In this document: positions 38,118 through 45,736 of the stretch, piece by piece | Position numbering within the stretch: the first letter of the stretch is position 1 | Layout of the letters: each line of letters begins with the position of its first letter | Source of the DNA: Rhodococcus sp. 14-1411-2a | Lineage (GTDB): Bacteria; Actinomycetota; Actinomycetes; Mycobacteriales; Mycobacteriaceae | NCBI RefSeq assembly: GCF_002259485.1 | Contig: NZ_NPGA01000008.1 | Location: 124,001-188,000 of the forward strand | DNA length: 64,000 nt | Direction: 5' to 3' | Notes under the pieces: generated by a model | The model's database searches: none | Told to the model about the DNA's origin: nothing | The model's input: the letters and a program-made list of their open reading frames with translations, nothing else | Position numbers and translations under genes: made by a program

Positions 38118-39046
38118 CGTTGTCGCTTTCGAGTCCGTGGGTAGTGAAGTGTGTCGGCGGATAGTTCGTGTAACCACGCTCTGGGGCCGATCACCGAGCA
38201 GCGCAATGCGGCAACGTGAGCCGACCTGTCGATGCGCTCGGAAAGGGATCCTGGCTGCGTGGAGTAGTAGGCATACGCGCCGTGGAACGCATCCCCGGCA
38301 CCCAGAGTATCGACCACTGCGACCGGCTCCACATCGACCGATCCCGATGATCCCTCGGACCACCATTCGACGGGATCGCCGCCGTGGGTCGTGACGACGG
38401 TGTGCACGCCGGATCCGACGAGCGCCGCGGCGGTGGAAGCGGTGTCCGAGGTGCCGGGGGCGCGAAAGTCCGCCGAGCACACCATGTCCGTGGCGTGCGG
38501 AATCAGCTCGCTCATCACCGGTTTCCAGCGACCGGCGTCCACGACCAACGTGGTAACCCGCGCCGCCGCATGTTCCGCGGCGGCGCAGGCGATCAGGGGG
38601 TGGTGCCCGTCGACGAGTACGACGTCGGCACCGGCCACGACGGCCTCGAGATCCTCCGGCGGCGAGGCGTCGGAGTTCACGGCGTCGGCCGAGACGACCG
38701 ACCGATCACCGGTCGATTCGATCACCGTCACCGCAGAGACGGGCACAGCCCTGGTGGAGCCCTCGGCGGCGTCGAGCACCCGCACTCCGAATGCCGCCAG
38801 GTCGGCCTTGATCAGGGCTGCCACCGGGTCGTCTCCGAGCGCGGTGACGAGCACCGCCGTCCCGCCCAGCGCGGCGAAGGTCACCGCCGCGTTGGCAGCA
38901 GGTCCTCCCGCCGCGACGAACTGTGCGCTCGAGGTGATCTTCTGGTTGGGTGCCGGCGCTGCCGCCACTCGATGGACGACGTCGAGTGTCGCCAGCCCGA
39001 CGAAAACACCGACCGGACTTGTCGATTCAGAGGCCTGCGCGTTCAT
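38114..39046 (-). CDS. PfkB family carbohydrate kinase
   Basis: A 310-residue ribokinase-like (PfkB) sugar kinase. The N-terminal glycine-rich signature is 'QFVAAGGPAANAAVTFAALG' and the C-terminal ATP/catalytic signature 'VVDTLGAGDAFHGAYAYY' carries the catalytic Asp. It overlaps the ABC ATPase gene by 20 bp and the following kinase by 4 bp. The substrate is probably fructose or a related ketose, given the Frc-like transporter and the aldolase in the same operon, but PfkB specificity cannot be read directly. Confidence 0.87.
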   Translation of the reverse strand: MNAQASESTSPVGVFVGLATLDVVHRVAAAPAPNQKITSSAQFVAAGGPAANAAVTFAALGGTAVLVTALGDDPVAALIKADLAAFGVRVLDAAEGSTRAVPVSAVTVIESTGDRSVVSADAVNSDASPPEDLEAVVAGADVVLVDGHHPLIACAAAEHAAARVTTLVVDAGRWKPVMSELIPHATDMVCSADFRAPGTSDTASTAAALVGSGVHTVVTTHGGDPVEWWSEGSSGSVDVEPVAVVDTLGAGDAFHGAYAYYSTQPGSLSERIDRSAHVAALRCSVIGPRAWLHELSADTLHYPRTRKRQR

Positions 39047-39809
39047 CGTCGGTCGGCTCCTCCGCGCCGGTCATGAGCGCGACGACCTCGGACATGGTGC
39101 GGTTCTTCGGATTCACGACGCCTGCACGCTTGCCGAGGCGGTGGATGTGAATTCGATCGGCGACCTCGAACACGTGCGGCATGTCGTGGCTGATGAGCAC
39201 CACCGGTATGCCTCGGTCGCGGATCGTGCGAATCAGGTCGATCACCATGCCCGACTCCCGCACGCCGAGTGCGGCCGTCGGCTCGTCCATGATGATCACT
39301 CCGCGTCCGAACGCTGCCGCCCGGGCAACTGCCACGCCCTGACGCTGACCGCCGGAGAGCGTCTCGACCGCCTGATTGACCGACTTGATGCCGATCTTGA
39401 GGTCCTGCAGGTGCTTCGACGATTCCTCGCGCATTCGTGGCATGTCGAGGCGACGAAACAGACTGCCGCTGATGCCTTTACGCTTGATCTCGCGTCCCAG
39501 GTAGACGTTCGACGCGATGTCGAGCGCGGGAATGACAGCCAGGTCCTGATAGACCGTCTCGATGCCCGCTGCTCGTGCGTCGCGCGTGTTCTTGAACGAC
39601 ACCGGCGAGCCGTTCATCAGGATCTCGCCCGAGTCGGGAATGACAGCGCCCGCCAAAGCTTTGATGAGACTGGACTTTCCGGCACCGTTGTCGCCGATCA
39701 CCGCCAGTACCTCACCGGGCCGCAACTCGAAATCGGCACCGTTGATGGCCGTCACACTGCCGTAGGTCTTGACCAGGCCGCGCGCTTCCAGAGCGAGGGG
39801 GGCATTCAC
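39027..39809 (-). CDS. frcA: Sugar ABC transporter ATP-binding protein, single-domain (FrcA-like)
   Basis: A 260-residue ATPase with Walker A 'AVIGDNGAGKSSLIKALAGA', signature 'ETLSGGQRQGVAVARA', and Walker B 'GVIIMDEPTAALG'. Ribose-type importers usually have a double-length ATPase (RbsA, ~500 residues). The single-length form with a CUT2 permease is characteristic of the fructose system FrcBCA. Start ATG at 39809 overlaps the permease stop (ATGA). Confidence 0.88.
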   Translation of the reverse strand: MNAPLALEARGLVKTYGSVTAINGADFELRPGEVLAVIGDNGAGKSSLIKALAGAVIPDSGEILMNGSPVSFKNTRDARAAGIETVYQDLAVIPALDIASNVYLGREIKRKGISGSLFRRLDMPRMREESSKHLQDLKIGIKSVNQAVETLSGGQRQGVAVARAAAFGRGVIIMDEPTAALGVRESGMVIDLIRTIRDRGIPVVLISHDMPHVFEVADRIHIHRLGKRAGVVNPKNRTMSEVVALMTGAEEPTDDERAGL

Positions 39810-40795
39810 TGTGACCTCCTACGTGCAAATTGATCGACGGCCACCGCGACGATGACGAGAATGCCGGTCGCGACGTTCTGGTACAGGCTGTCGACGCCTG
39901 CTTGGGTGAGACCGTTGCGCAGCACACCGACGATCAGGGTTCCGATGAGAGTCCCGATGACGGTGCCGCGGCCACCGAAGAGGCTGGTTCCACCGATGAC
40001 GACCGCGGTGATCGTTTCCAGGTTGGCGTTCTGATAGGCGTTCGGGTCGGCGTTGGGGATTCGTCCGAGCGCTGCCCACGCCGCGATCGCCGCGATGACT
40101 CCCGTGACGATGTACACCGAGAACAGCACGCGACCGGATTTGATGCCCGACCGATCCGACGCCTGCGGGCTACCACCGACCGCGTAAATGTGCCTGCCCC
40201 AGGATGTTTGGGACAACGCGTACCACATCACGGCGTAGACCAGCAGCATCACCACCACGCCGTACGTCGTGGAGAAACTGCCGATCTTGAACGAGGTACC
40301 GAGCAGCGTCAGCGGTCCGCTCGGCACCTGGTAGGTCTCGGAGCCGGCCAGCAACCTGGTGGCTGCCTGAATCGCAGTGAACGTGCCGAGCGTGACGATG
40401 AACGGTGGCAGTCGCAGCATCGTCACCAATCCGCCGTTGATCGCACCGAACGCCAGGCAGACGGCAAGCGTGGAACCCAGTGCGACCACCGGACCGTTCG
40501 CGCCTGCCGACTGCGCCATCACGATGGTGCCCATCACCGCCACCGCACCGATCGACAGATCGATACCGGAGGTCAGGATGATCAGCGTCTGGCCGACGGC
40601 GAGAATGCCGACGACCACCGACTGCTGCAGGATCAGAGAAACGTTCTGCGGGTTGAGAAACGAGCTCGAGATCGAGCTGAAGACGATGACGGCGATGAGG
40701 AGTGCGGCCATCGGCCCGAGCAGCGGTTCACGCAGAATGGTCCCTACGTTGAACCGGCTCGGAGCCTTGGGCTCGGCGGCGGTGTCAGTACTCAC
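39806..40795 (-). CDS. frcC: Sugar ABC transporter permease (CUT2, FrcC/RbsC-like)
   Basis: A 329-residue permease with 8-10 hydrophobic segments. The CUT2 signature 'LIILTSGIDLSIGAVAVMGT' lies near residue 72 and 'VVIGGTSLFGGRGTVIGTL' near residue 270. The polar N-terminus 'MSTDTAAEPKAPSRFNVG' is cytoplasmic. It forms the membrane channel for the neighbouring binding protein and ATPase, probably as a homodimer because only one permease gene is present. Confidence 0.9.
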   Translation of the reverse strand: MSTDTAAEPKAPSRFNVGTILREPLLGPMAALLIAVIVFSSISSSFLNPQNVSLILQQSVVVGILAVGQTLIILTSGIDLSIGAVAVMGTIVMAQSAGANGPVVALGSTLAVCLAFGAINGGLVTMLRLPPFIVTLGTFTAIQAATRLLAGSETYQVPSGPLTLLGTSFKIGSFSTTYGVVVMLLVYAVMWYALSQTSWGRHIYAVGGSPQASDRSGIKSGRVLFSVYIVTGVIAAIAAWAALGRIPNADPNAYQNANLETITAVVIGGTSLFGGRGTVIGTLIGTLIVGVLRNGLTQAGVDSLYQNVATGILVIVAVAVDQFARRRSQ

Positions 40796-40837
40796 GGATC
40801 AGTCCTCGTGTTGGGGCGATGGTCCGGGAATCCGCGA

Positions 40838-41836
40838 TCAGCCCCAGCAATTCTCTTCGCCCCACGCGGTGTCCTGCGACTCGATTCCGTCGACGGGCTG
40901 ATCGGTGACCAACTGCGAGCCGGTGTCGTTGAAGCCGCTGGGCTTGGTGCCGTCCTCGGCGAACTTCACCACAGCGTCGACACCCTGCTCGGCCATCTTC
41001 GCCGGGAACTGCAACACCGTCGCGCCGATGATGCCGGCCTTGACGTTCTCGATGCCGGTGCAACTGCCGTCGATCGAGCCGATGGTGATCTGATCGGCGC
41101 GGCCGGCAGACTGAATCGCCTGGTACGCACCCGCTGCTGCGGGCTCGTTGATCGTGTACAGCGCATTGACGCCCGGTGCGCGCTGCAGCAGGTTCTCCAT
41201 GGCGGTCTGCGCCTTGGTCTGATCGCCGTTGGTGTTCTCCTGGCCGACGATCTCCGGCGAACTGTCGGTCAGGCCCATGCCCTCGAGGAAGCCGTCGTGA
41301 CGGAACGTGTCGACCGTGCCGCCCGCGGTGCCGTCGAGCATGATGACCTGGGGCGCAGTGGTTCCGAGAGTGCCCTTGACCCATTCGCCCTGGCTGACGC
41401 CTGCGGCCTTGTTGTCGGTGGCGAACGTGGCGTCGACCGCGTCCTCGGGGTCGGTTGCGGTGTCGAGGGCGATGACGACGACGCCGGCGTCACGTGCCTT
41501 CTTGATCGCGTCCAGGACTCCGGTGGACGAGTTCGGGGTGATCAGAATCCCCTTCACGCCCTGCCCGACCAGGTTCTCGATGGCCGCGACCTGTCCCTCG
41601 TTGTCACCGTCGAAAGCGCCGGCCAGAGCCACCAGCTCGGCTCCGCTGGAATCCGCCTGCGCCTGCGCTGCCTCGCGCAGCTTCACGAAGTACGGATTGG
41701 AGTCCGTCTTGGTGATGAGTCCGACCTTGACGCTGTCCGAATCCGAACTGCTGCAAGCGGTCAGACCGAACACGAGCGAACCGGCCATGAGCGCGGTGCC
41801 GATCGTCAGCGCGGACTTCCGACGGTGATTGAACAT
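40838..41836 (-). CDS. frcB: Sugar ABC transporter substrate-binding lipoprotein (FrcB-like)
   Basis: A 332-residue lipoprotein of the RbsB/FrcB group. Signal peptide with lipobox 'LVFGLTACSSS' (Cys about residue 25). The mature start 'VKVGLITKTDSNPYFVKLRE' is very like FrcB of rhizobia, and 'GILITPNSSTGVLDAIKKAR' and 'VIALDTATDPEDAVDATFAT' are ligand-site strands. Start ATG at 41836 (MFNHRRKSALTIGTALMAG). It is the first gene of the operon and follows the candidate LacI operator. Fructose is the best guess for the ligand. Confidence 0.9.
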   Translation of the reverse strand: MFNHRRKSALTIGTALMAGSLVFGLTACSSSDSDSVKVGLITKTDSNPYFVKLREAAQAQADSSGAELVALAGAFDGDNEGQVAAIENLVGQGVKGILITPNSSTGVLDAIKKARDAGVVVIALDTATDPEDAVDATFATDNKAAGVSQGEWVKGTLGTTAPQVIMLDGTAGGTVDTFRHDGFLEGMGLTDSSPEIVGQENTNGDQTKAQTAMENLLQRAPGVNALYTINEPAAAGAYQAIQSAGRADQITIGSIDGSCTGIENVKAGIIGATVLQFPAKMAEQGVDAVVKFAEDGTKPSGFNDTGSQLVTDQPVDGIESQDTAWGEENCWG

Positions 41837-41900
41837 GTGGACTCCCTTGTCCCCTAGCCACGCGGTCGCGTCGCTCGATTGCAGTACCCTAGAACGCATA

Positions 41901-41920
41901 CAAGCGCTTGCGCATGCGCT
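41901..41920. promoter_or_regulatory. Candidate LacI-family operator ahead of the sugar operon
   Basis: CAAGCGCTTG (41901-41910) and GCGCATGCGC (41910-41919) are adjacent perfect palindromes, together also an AAGCGC...GCGCTT repeat. The alternating CpG centre is typical of LacI-family sites. A possible -10 (TAGGGT on the minus strand, near 41890) lies next to it, so binding would block the frcB promoter. Confidence 0.6.
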
Positions 41921-42020
41921 TTCGCGAAACAAACTCGGAGTCTTTTTTCGGCCGACCGGCTGACCGGTTCGTGACGGGGGTCACGTGGTTTGTGTCGACC
42001 CGGTTCGCGTCGCCCCTGTC

Positions 42021-42122
42021 CCCGCAAATGCGCGCGCGTTTGCCATCCGCGCGCGAACTCGTGCCCGATCACCTGGCTATTCCGTGAGCACCTGGCGAAT
42101 GCGCGCGCATTTGCGATCGCCG
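42021..42122. repeat. GC-rich inverted-repeat element, copy 1
   Basis: A 102-bp unit begins CCCGCAAATGCGCGCGCGTT and ends with GCGCGCGCATTTGCGATCGC and CG. The 14-nt ends GCAAATGCGCGCGC and GCGCGCGCATTTGC are exact complements, so the unit folds as a long hairpin with a structured ~65-nt interior that contains CGATCACCTGG and CCGTGAGCACC. Confidence 0.85.
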
Positions 42123-42159
42123 ATGCCACGCAACACCACCCATCACTTGTTCGGCGGCG
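42123..42159. repeat. Duplicated piece of the yihY 3' end
   Basis: These 37 bp (ATGCCACGCAACACCACCCA and on) recur at 42506-42542 with one mismatch, where they span the stop codon and last five codons of yihY. This copy follows repeat copy 1 directly, so the element and the gene tail were apparently duplicated together. Confidence 0.8.
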
Positions 42160-42216
42160 AACCCTCCCCCGTCCGCCGAAACCGAGTCCCCAGCCGTCTC
42201 CCCGCCGCCCCCGGTT

Positions 42217-42318
42217 CCCGCAAATGCGCGCGCGTTTGCCGTCCGCGCGCGAACTCGCGCCCGATCACCTGGCTAATCCGTGAGCACCTGGCGAATGCGC
42301 GCGCATTTGCGATCGCCG
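42217..42318. repeat. GC-rich inverted-repeat element, copy 2
   Basis: Nearly identical to copy 1 over 102 bp. I count three base differences, all in the interior (CCGTCC for CCATCC, CTCGCG for CTCGTG, CTAATC for CTATTC). The terminal complementary ends are perfectly conserved. Confidence 0.85.
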
Positions 42319-42390
42319 CCGATCAGCCCCCTCCGGCGATCAGCCTCCGACGCCCGAGTACCCGCCTCCCCAGTTCGCGCCGCCCCAGTT

Positions 42391-42485
42391 CCCGCAAATG
42401 CGCGCGCGTTTGCCATCCGCGCGCGAACTCGCGCCCGATCACCTTGCTATTCCGTGAGCACCCAACGAATGCGCGCGCATTTGCC
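42391..42485. repeat. GC-rich inverted-repeat element, copy 3
   Basis: Matches copies 1 and 2 for about 95 bp. Differences are ACCTTGC for ACCTGGC and CACCCAACG for CACCTGGCG. Identity ends just after the right GCGCGCGCATTTGC arm. The 14-nt complementary ends are again exact. Confidence 0.85.
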
Positions 42486-42505
42486 CCACCCAGATCACCC
42501 AGCAA

Positions 42506-42542
42506 ATGCCACGCACCACCACCCATCACTTGTTCGGCGGCG
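42506..42542. repeat. yihY-end copy of the 37-bp duplication
   Basis: The partner of 42123-42159 contains the yihY stop codon (42526-42528) and the codons for the terminal APPNK. It lies 20 bp after repeat copy 3. The spacing between the two 37-mers (383 bp) is close to that between element copies 1 and 3 (370 bp), as expected from one duplication followed by small indels. Confidence 0.8.
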
Positions 42543-43515
42543 CATCCTTCTCCGTCACTGCTTCCGGCTCGTCGTAGGTGACTGTGATGTCCTGAAATCC
42601 CTTGTTGCGCTGCGCTTCTGCTTGGCCGGTGTAGGAGTTCTTGTCACCCTCGGTGAGCTCGACGTTGTCGGTGAACGGCGTCAACAACGCTCGGGGATGC
42701 AGGTGGTCGACGCGTACGGCGTTGATTTCGATGCACAGCACGATCAGCACCGACGAGACGTAGAGGAAGCCGAGCAGGCCGAGGACGATCGCGAAGATCC
42801 CGTTGCTGGCGCTGGCGTTGCCGACGACATAGCGAATGTAGATGCCGCCGAACGATTGCAGTGCCTGCCAGACCACCGCGGCGATCGCGGCGCCGGGCAG
42901 AACCTCGCGCACACTCAGGGCGCGGGCGGTCCCGATGCGGAACGCGGCAATGAAGACCACGGCGTTGACCACGACTGCTCCGACGAGTGCCAGTGCGCCG
43001 CCGGCGAATCCGAACACGCCCGAGGACGCGACGCCGTTGAGAACGGTCAGTCCGATGATGGCGGTGCCGACGGTACTGAGCAGCACCAGCCCGCGCAGCC
43101 GACCCTTGATCGGATCCGGTTGTTCGTTTCGCGGGACCGACCACGCGGTGTTCATTGCGTACTGAGCGGCCAGTGACACTCCCAGTCCGCCGTACAGCGA
43201 CCCCACCACGCCGATGACGATGGCGGTCGTTCCGCCGCTGAGGCGATCCGGCTGTCCGAGTTGATCACCGATGACCGGGATCTGGCTCATGGCCGAATCG
43301 ATGATGCGGGTCTGCAGTTCGGGGTCCCCGGCCAGCACGATTCCCAGCACGGTGGTGAAGAGCAGCAGCAACGGGAACAACGACAGGAACGAGTAGTACG
43401 CGATGAGGGCCGCGAGGTAGCCGCCACGGTCGTCGAGAAATTTGTACAGCACTGCCAGCGGGAAACCCGCCGACGGATGCCTGCGCTGATAACTGTCCAC
43501 CTTGGCGACCATCAT
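42526..43515 (-). CDS. YihY/BrkB family inner-membrane protein
   Basis: A 329-residue membrane protein with six hydrophobic segments. The family motif 'ALIAYYSFLSLFPLLLLFTT' is near residue 36 and 'RYVVGNASASNGIFAIVLGL' near residue 225. The C-terminal ~55 residues are charged and cytoplasmic. It was once called ribonuclease BN, which is not supported; the function is unresolved. Its last codons lie within a duplicated 37-bp sequence, so the exact C-terminus may vary between strains. Start ATG at 43515 (MM), with the second ATG equally possible. Confidence 0.88.
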   Translation of the reverse strand: MMVAKVDSYQRRHPSAGFPLAVLYKFLDDRGGYLAALIAYYSFLSLFPLLLLFTTVLGIVLAGDPELQTRIIDSAMSQIPVIGDQLGQPDRLSGGTTAIVIGVVGSLYGGLGVSLAAQYAMNTAWSVPRNEQPDPIKGRLRGLVLLSTVGTAIIGLTVLNGVASSGVFGFAGGALALVGAVVVNAVVFIAAFRIGTARALSVREVLPGAAIAAVVWQALQSFGGIYIRYVVGNASASNGIFAIVLGLLGFLYVSSVLIVLCIEINAVRVDHLHPRALLTPFTDNVELTEGDKNSYTGQAEAQRNKGFQDITVTYDEPEAVTEKDAPPNK

Positions 43516-43655
43516 CGGTCGAATGTAACCACCGCAGGCACCACGGAAACGTCGACGGTACGTGTGACCCAGATCTCAACATGCGAACGTGCGCTTTCGT
43601 CGACGGGCTCCGACTAAGTCTTCAGTACCAACCCGGCACGAGGAAAGGAACTCAC

Positions 43656-43826
43656 ATGAGCTTCATCGACAAGGCCAAGAACGCAGCAGAGGACGCCATC
43701 GGCAAGGCGAAGGAAGTTGTCGGCGACGCCACGAACAACAAGGACCTCGAGGCCGAGGGCAAGAAGGATCAGGGTTCGGCAGGCGTGAAGAAGGTCGGCG
43801 AGAACATCAAGGACACCTTCAAGTAA
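43656..43826 (+). CDS. CsbD family stress protein
   Basis: A 56-residue very hydrophilic protein, MSFIDKAKNAAEDAIGKAKE and so on, with the CsbD pattern 'GDATNNKDLEAEGKKDQGS'. Members are general stress proteins, often under alternative sigma factors. Their biochemical role is unknown. The ATG follows GAGGAAAGGAACTCAC, a strong ribosome site, and a 15-bp terminator stem follows the stop by 13 bp, so this is a monocistronic gene. Confidence 0.9.
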   Translation: MSFIDKAKNAAEDAIGKAKEVVGDATNNKDLEAEGKKDQGSAGVKKVGENIKDTFK

Positions 43827-43839
43827 GTCGTATCTCGGT

Positions 43840-43871
43840 GAGGGCCGTCGATCAGGTGATCGGCGGCCCTC
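43840..43871 (+). terminator. Terminator of the CsbD gene
   Basis: Arms GAGGGCCGTCGATCA and TGATCGGCGGCCCTC pair over 15 positions with one G-T, with a tight GG centre so that the real loop is a few bases larger. No long U-run follows, which is usual in high-GC actinobacteria. Confidence 0.75.
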
Positions 43872-44020
43872 GCGCTGTGCGACGTACAACCGTTTCGGCG
43901 GAAGCGTATAAAGTGCACAGCGCTGGCTCTCGAGCCGGCACGGGCGTCCAGCAGAAGGCGCAAGATCGTGGATCTCTCCGGCGAAGAGCGGCAGGGGTCC
44001 TATGCGAGAGGACCGTGTGA

Positions 44021-44740
44021 ATGTCGCAATCATCGCCCGATGTGCACCTTCCCGGATCGTCCCCTGCATCGTCACTCGCCGAGTTCGCGCGGTCGTTGCG
44101 TGATACCCGCCGTTCGATGCCCGAGACGATGGCAGAGATCTTGCGCACCTCCATTCGGCTCATACCGGGTGCAACCGTCGGCTGCGTCACCACGGTCAGC
44201 AAAGGCGTCCGCACCGTGGTGGCATCCACCGACCCCCTGGCCGAAAAGCTGTGTCGACTGCAGTACGAGCTCGACGAGGGCCCGATTCCCACCGAGGTTC
44301 GCCACTTCGATGTCGTCGTCTCGGACGACCTCACGTCCGAGCCACGATGGCCGGAGTTCGCGGTTCTGGCCGTGAACGAGGGATTCAAATCCTTGGCGGC
44401 GTTTCAGCTCTACAGCAACGCCGACGACCTCGGTGCGTTGATCTTCTACAGTGACGAGCCGCGTGCCTTCGACGTCGACGCGGTCGAGATCGGGGAAGCC
44501 CTCGCAGCGCATGCCGCCATTGCCTTGCTCAGCGCCCGCGACAACGAGCAGTTCCGGACGGGCCTGGCCAGTCGCGACATCATCGGCCAAGCCAAGGGAA
44601 TGATCATGGAACGCTACGATCTCGACGCGGTGCAGGCGTTCGAGCTGCTGGCGAAGCTGTCGCAGCAGCAGAATCAGCCTTTGCACAAGGTGGCTCACGA
44701 CTTGGTCGATACCGACCACCCGACCAATTCGACCTTCTGA
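44021..44740 (+). CDS. GAF-ANTAR domain RNA-binding antitermination regulator
   Basis: A 239-residue regulator with a GAF sensor (about 35-165) and a C-terminal ANTAR domain (about 178-232: 'SRDIIGQAKGMIMERYDLDA', then 'AFELLAKLSQQQNQPLHKVA'). ANTAR proteins bind paired hexanucleotide hairpins in nascent RNA and prevent termination. The conserved Ala, Gly and aromatic positions of ANTAR are present. It is a solitary gene. The signal for the GAF domain and the RNA targets are unknown. ATG at 44021. Confidence 0.92.
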   Translation: MSQSSPDVHLPGSSPASSLAEFARSLRDTRRSMPETMAEILRTSIRLIPGATVGCVTTVSKGVRTVVASTDPLAEKLCRLQYELDEGPIPTEVRHFDVVVSDDLTSEPRWPEFAVLAVNEGFKSLAAFQLYSNADDLGALIFYSDEPRAFDVDAVEIGEALAAHAAIALLSARDNEQFRTGLASRDIIGQAKGMIMERYDLDAVQAFELLAKLSQQQNQPLHKVAHDLVDTDHPTNSTF

Positions 44741-44856
44741 CGACCCCAGGTTTCGATCTTTCGGTCACGAGGAAAGCAATCGTTGGTATCGGCAGGCAAC
44801 ACGCGATACCCGCGGGCGGTTATGTCGTTGAGCCAACAGCGATCGACCGCTCGTCG

Positions 44857-45654
44857 CTAGCGCTCCGGTTGGCAGGTCGGACACCACCATGTTCGACGCT
44901 TGTTCGGGTCTCCTGGTGTCTCCGCGACCACCCGAATCGCCGTTCCACACCGCAGACACGGCTTTGCGGCCCGCCCTGCAACCCAGTGTGATCGGCCCCG
45001 GCGAGTGTCCCCGGTGGTCACCTGCATCGCACCCGGAACTGTCGCCGAATGACGCATCGCCCGCTCGAGCAACGCGACCAATCTCTGCGCGTCGACATCA
45101 CTCGACGGCGTCCACGGCCACAGGCCGCGCAGAAAACACAGCTCGTTGGCCCACAGATTTCCGGGACCGGCGATGACCCGCTGATCCAACAACGTCGCAA
45201 CGATCGGACGACTTCCCTGGGCCGCGATGTTGGCAACTCCGCGCTCGGCGTCGAACGTCGGGTGCAGCGGGTCCGGCCCGAGATGCGCGATCAGCGCGTT
45301 CATGTCCCTCGTGTATCCGTAGTCGACGACCGGCAGCAGAACTCCGTAGGCGGTCCGCCCGTCGACCACGGCAAGCCGGACGCGCACGTCGGGTCGGATG
45401 CGCTGCGGAATCGAACGACCGGCCCGCACCACCGTCCACGAACCGCTCATCCGCAGATGCGTGTGCAGCGTCGTGTCGTTTTCGAAATCGGTCAGCAGAT
45501 GCTTGCCGTGTGTTCGATGCCCGACGACGGTTCGCCCGGCCAGATTCTCGACTGCGTGCGCCGGCACCTGCAGCCGTCCGGCCCGCAGCGTCGCGCCGTC
45601 CAATGCTCGACGCAACCTTGCGGCCAGTGCAAATACAGTGTCGCCTTCGGGCAT
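44857..45654 (-). CDS. nei: Fpg/Nei family DNA glycosylase (endonuclease VIII type)
   Basis: A 265-residue base-excision repair enzyme. The mature N-terminus after Met is PEGDTVFALA, where Pro is the nucleophile and Glu the general acid. 'GHRTHGKHLLTDF' carries the conserved Lys, 'RVIAGPGNLWANELCFL' is the helix-two-turn-helix, and the C-terminus has the zinc finger 'CLRCGTAIR' with 'WWCPTCQ'. PEGD rather than PELP indicates the Nei branch (oxidised pyrimidines) rather than MutM. Start ATG at 45654. Confidence 0.93.
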   Translation of the reverse strand: MPEGDTVFALAARLRRALDGATLRAGRLQVPAHAVENLAGRTVVGHRTHGKHLLTDFENDTTLHTHLRMSGSWTVVRAGRSIPQRIRPDVRVRLAVVDGRTAYGVLLPVVDYGYTRDMNALIAHLGPDPLHPTFDAERGVANIAAQGSRPIVATLLDQRVIAGPGNLWANELCFLRGLWPWTPSSDVDAQRLVALLERAMRHSATVPGAMQVTTGDTRRGRSHWVAGRAAKPCLRCGTAIRVVAETPGDPNKRRTWWCPTCQPER

Positions 45655-45736
45655 GCTTCTGGGGTATCCCGCTCGGCACAACCGTAATCGCACGCTCGGC
45701 CCGCTCGTACGATGAGCGCCTCCGCCGACGCCGACA

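Larger units (their letters stand above)
41921..42525. other. Gene-free repeat field between the sugar operon and yihY
   Basis: About 600 bp carry no credible gene. The 97-198 residue frames here are repetitive, read across the repeats in several phases and have no ribosome sites. The stretch holds three ~100-bp copies of an inverted-repeat element and a duplicated 37-bp piece that also forms the end of yihY. Both are described separately. The bases between the copies are C-rich and show no other structure. Confidence 0.7.

Noticed and set aside
42021..42485. CRISPR array
   Set aside because: Only three units of ~100 bp with unequal 94- and 72-bp spacers. The unit is far too long, and no cas genes are present.
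41985..42581. 198-codon and smaller frames in the repeat field
   Set aside because: They read through the three GC-rich repeats in several phases and give near-periodic Arg/Ala/His/Pro peptides with no start signals.
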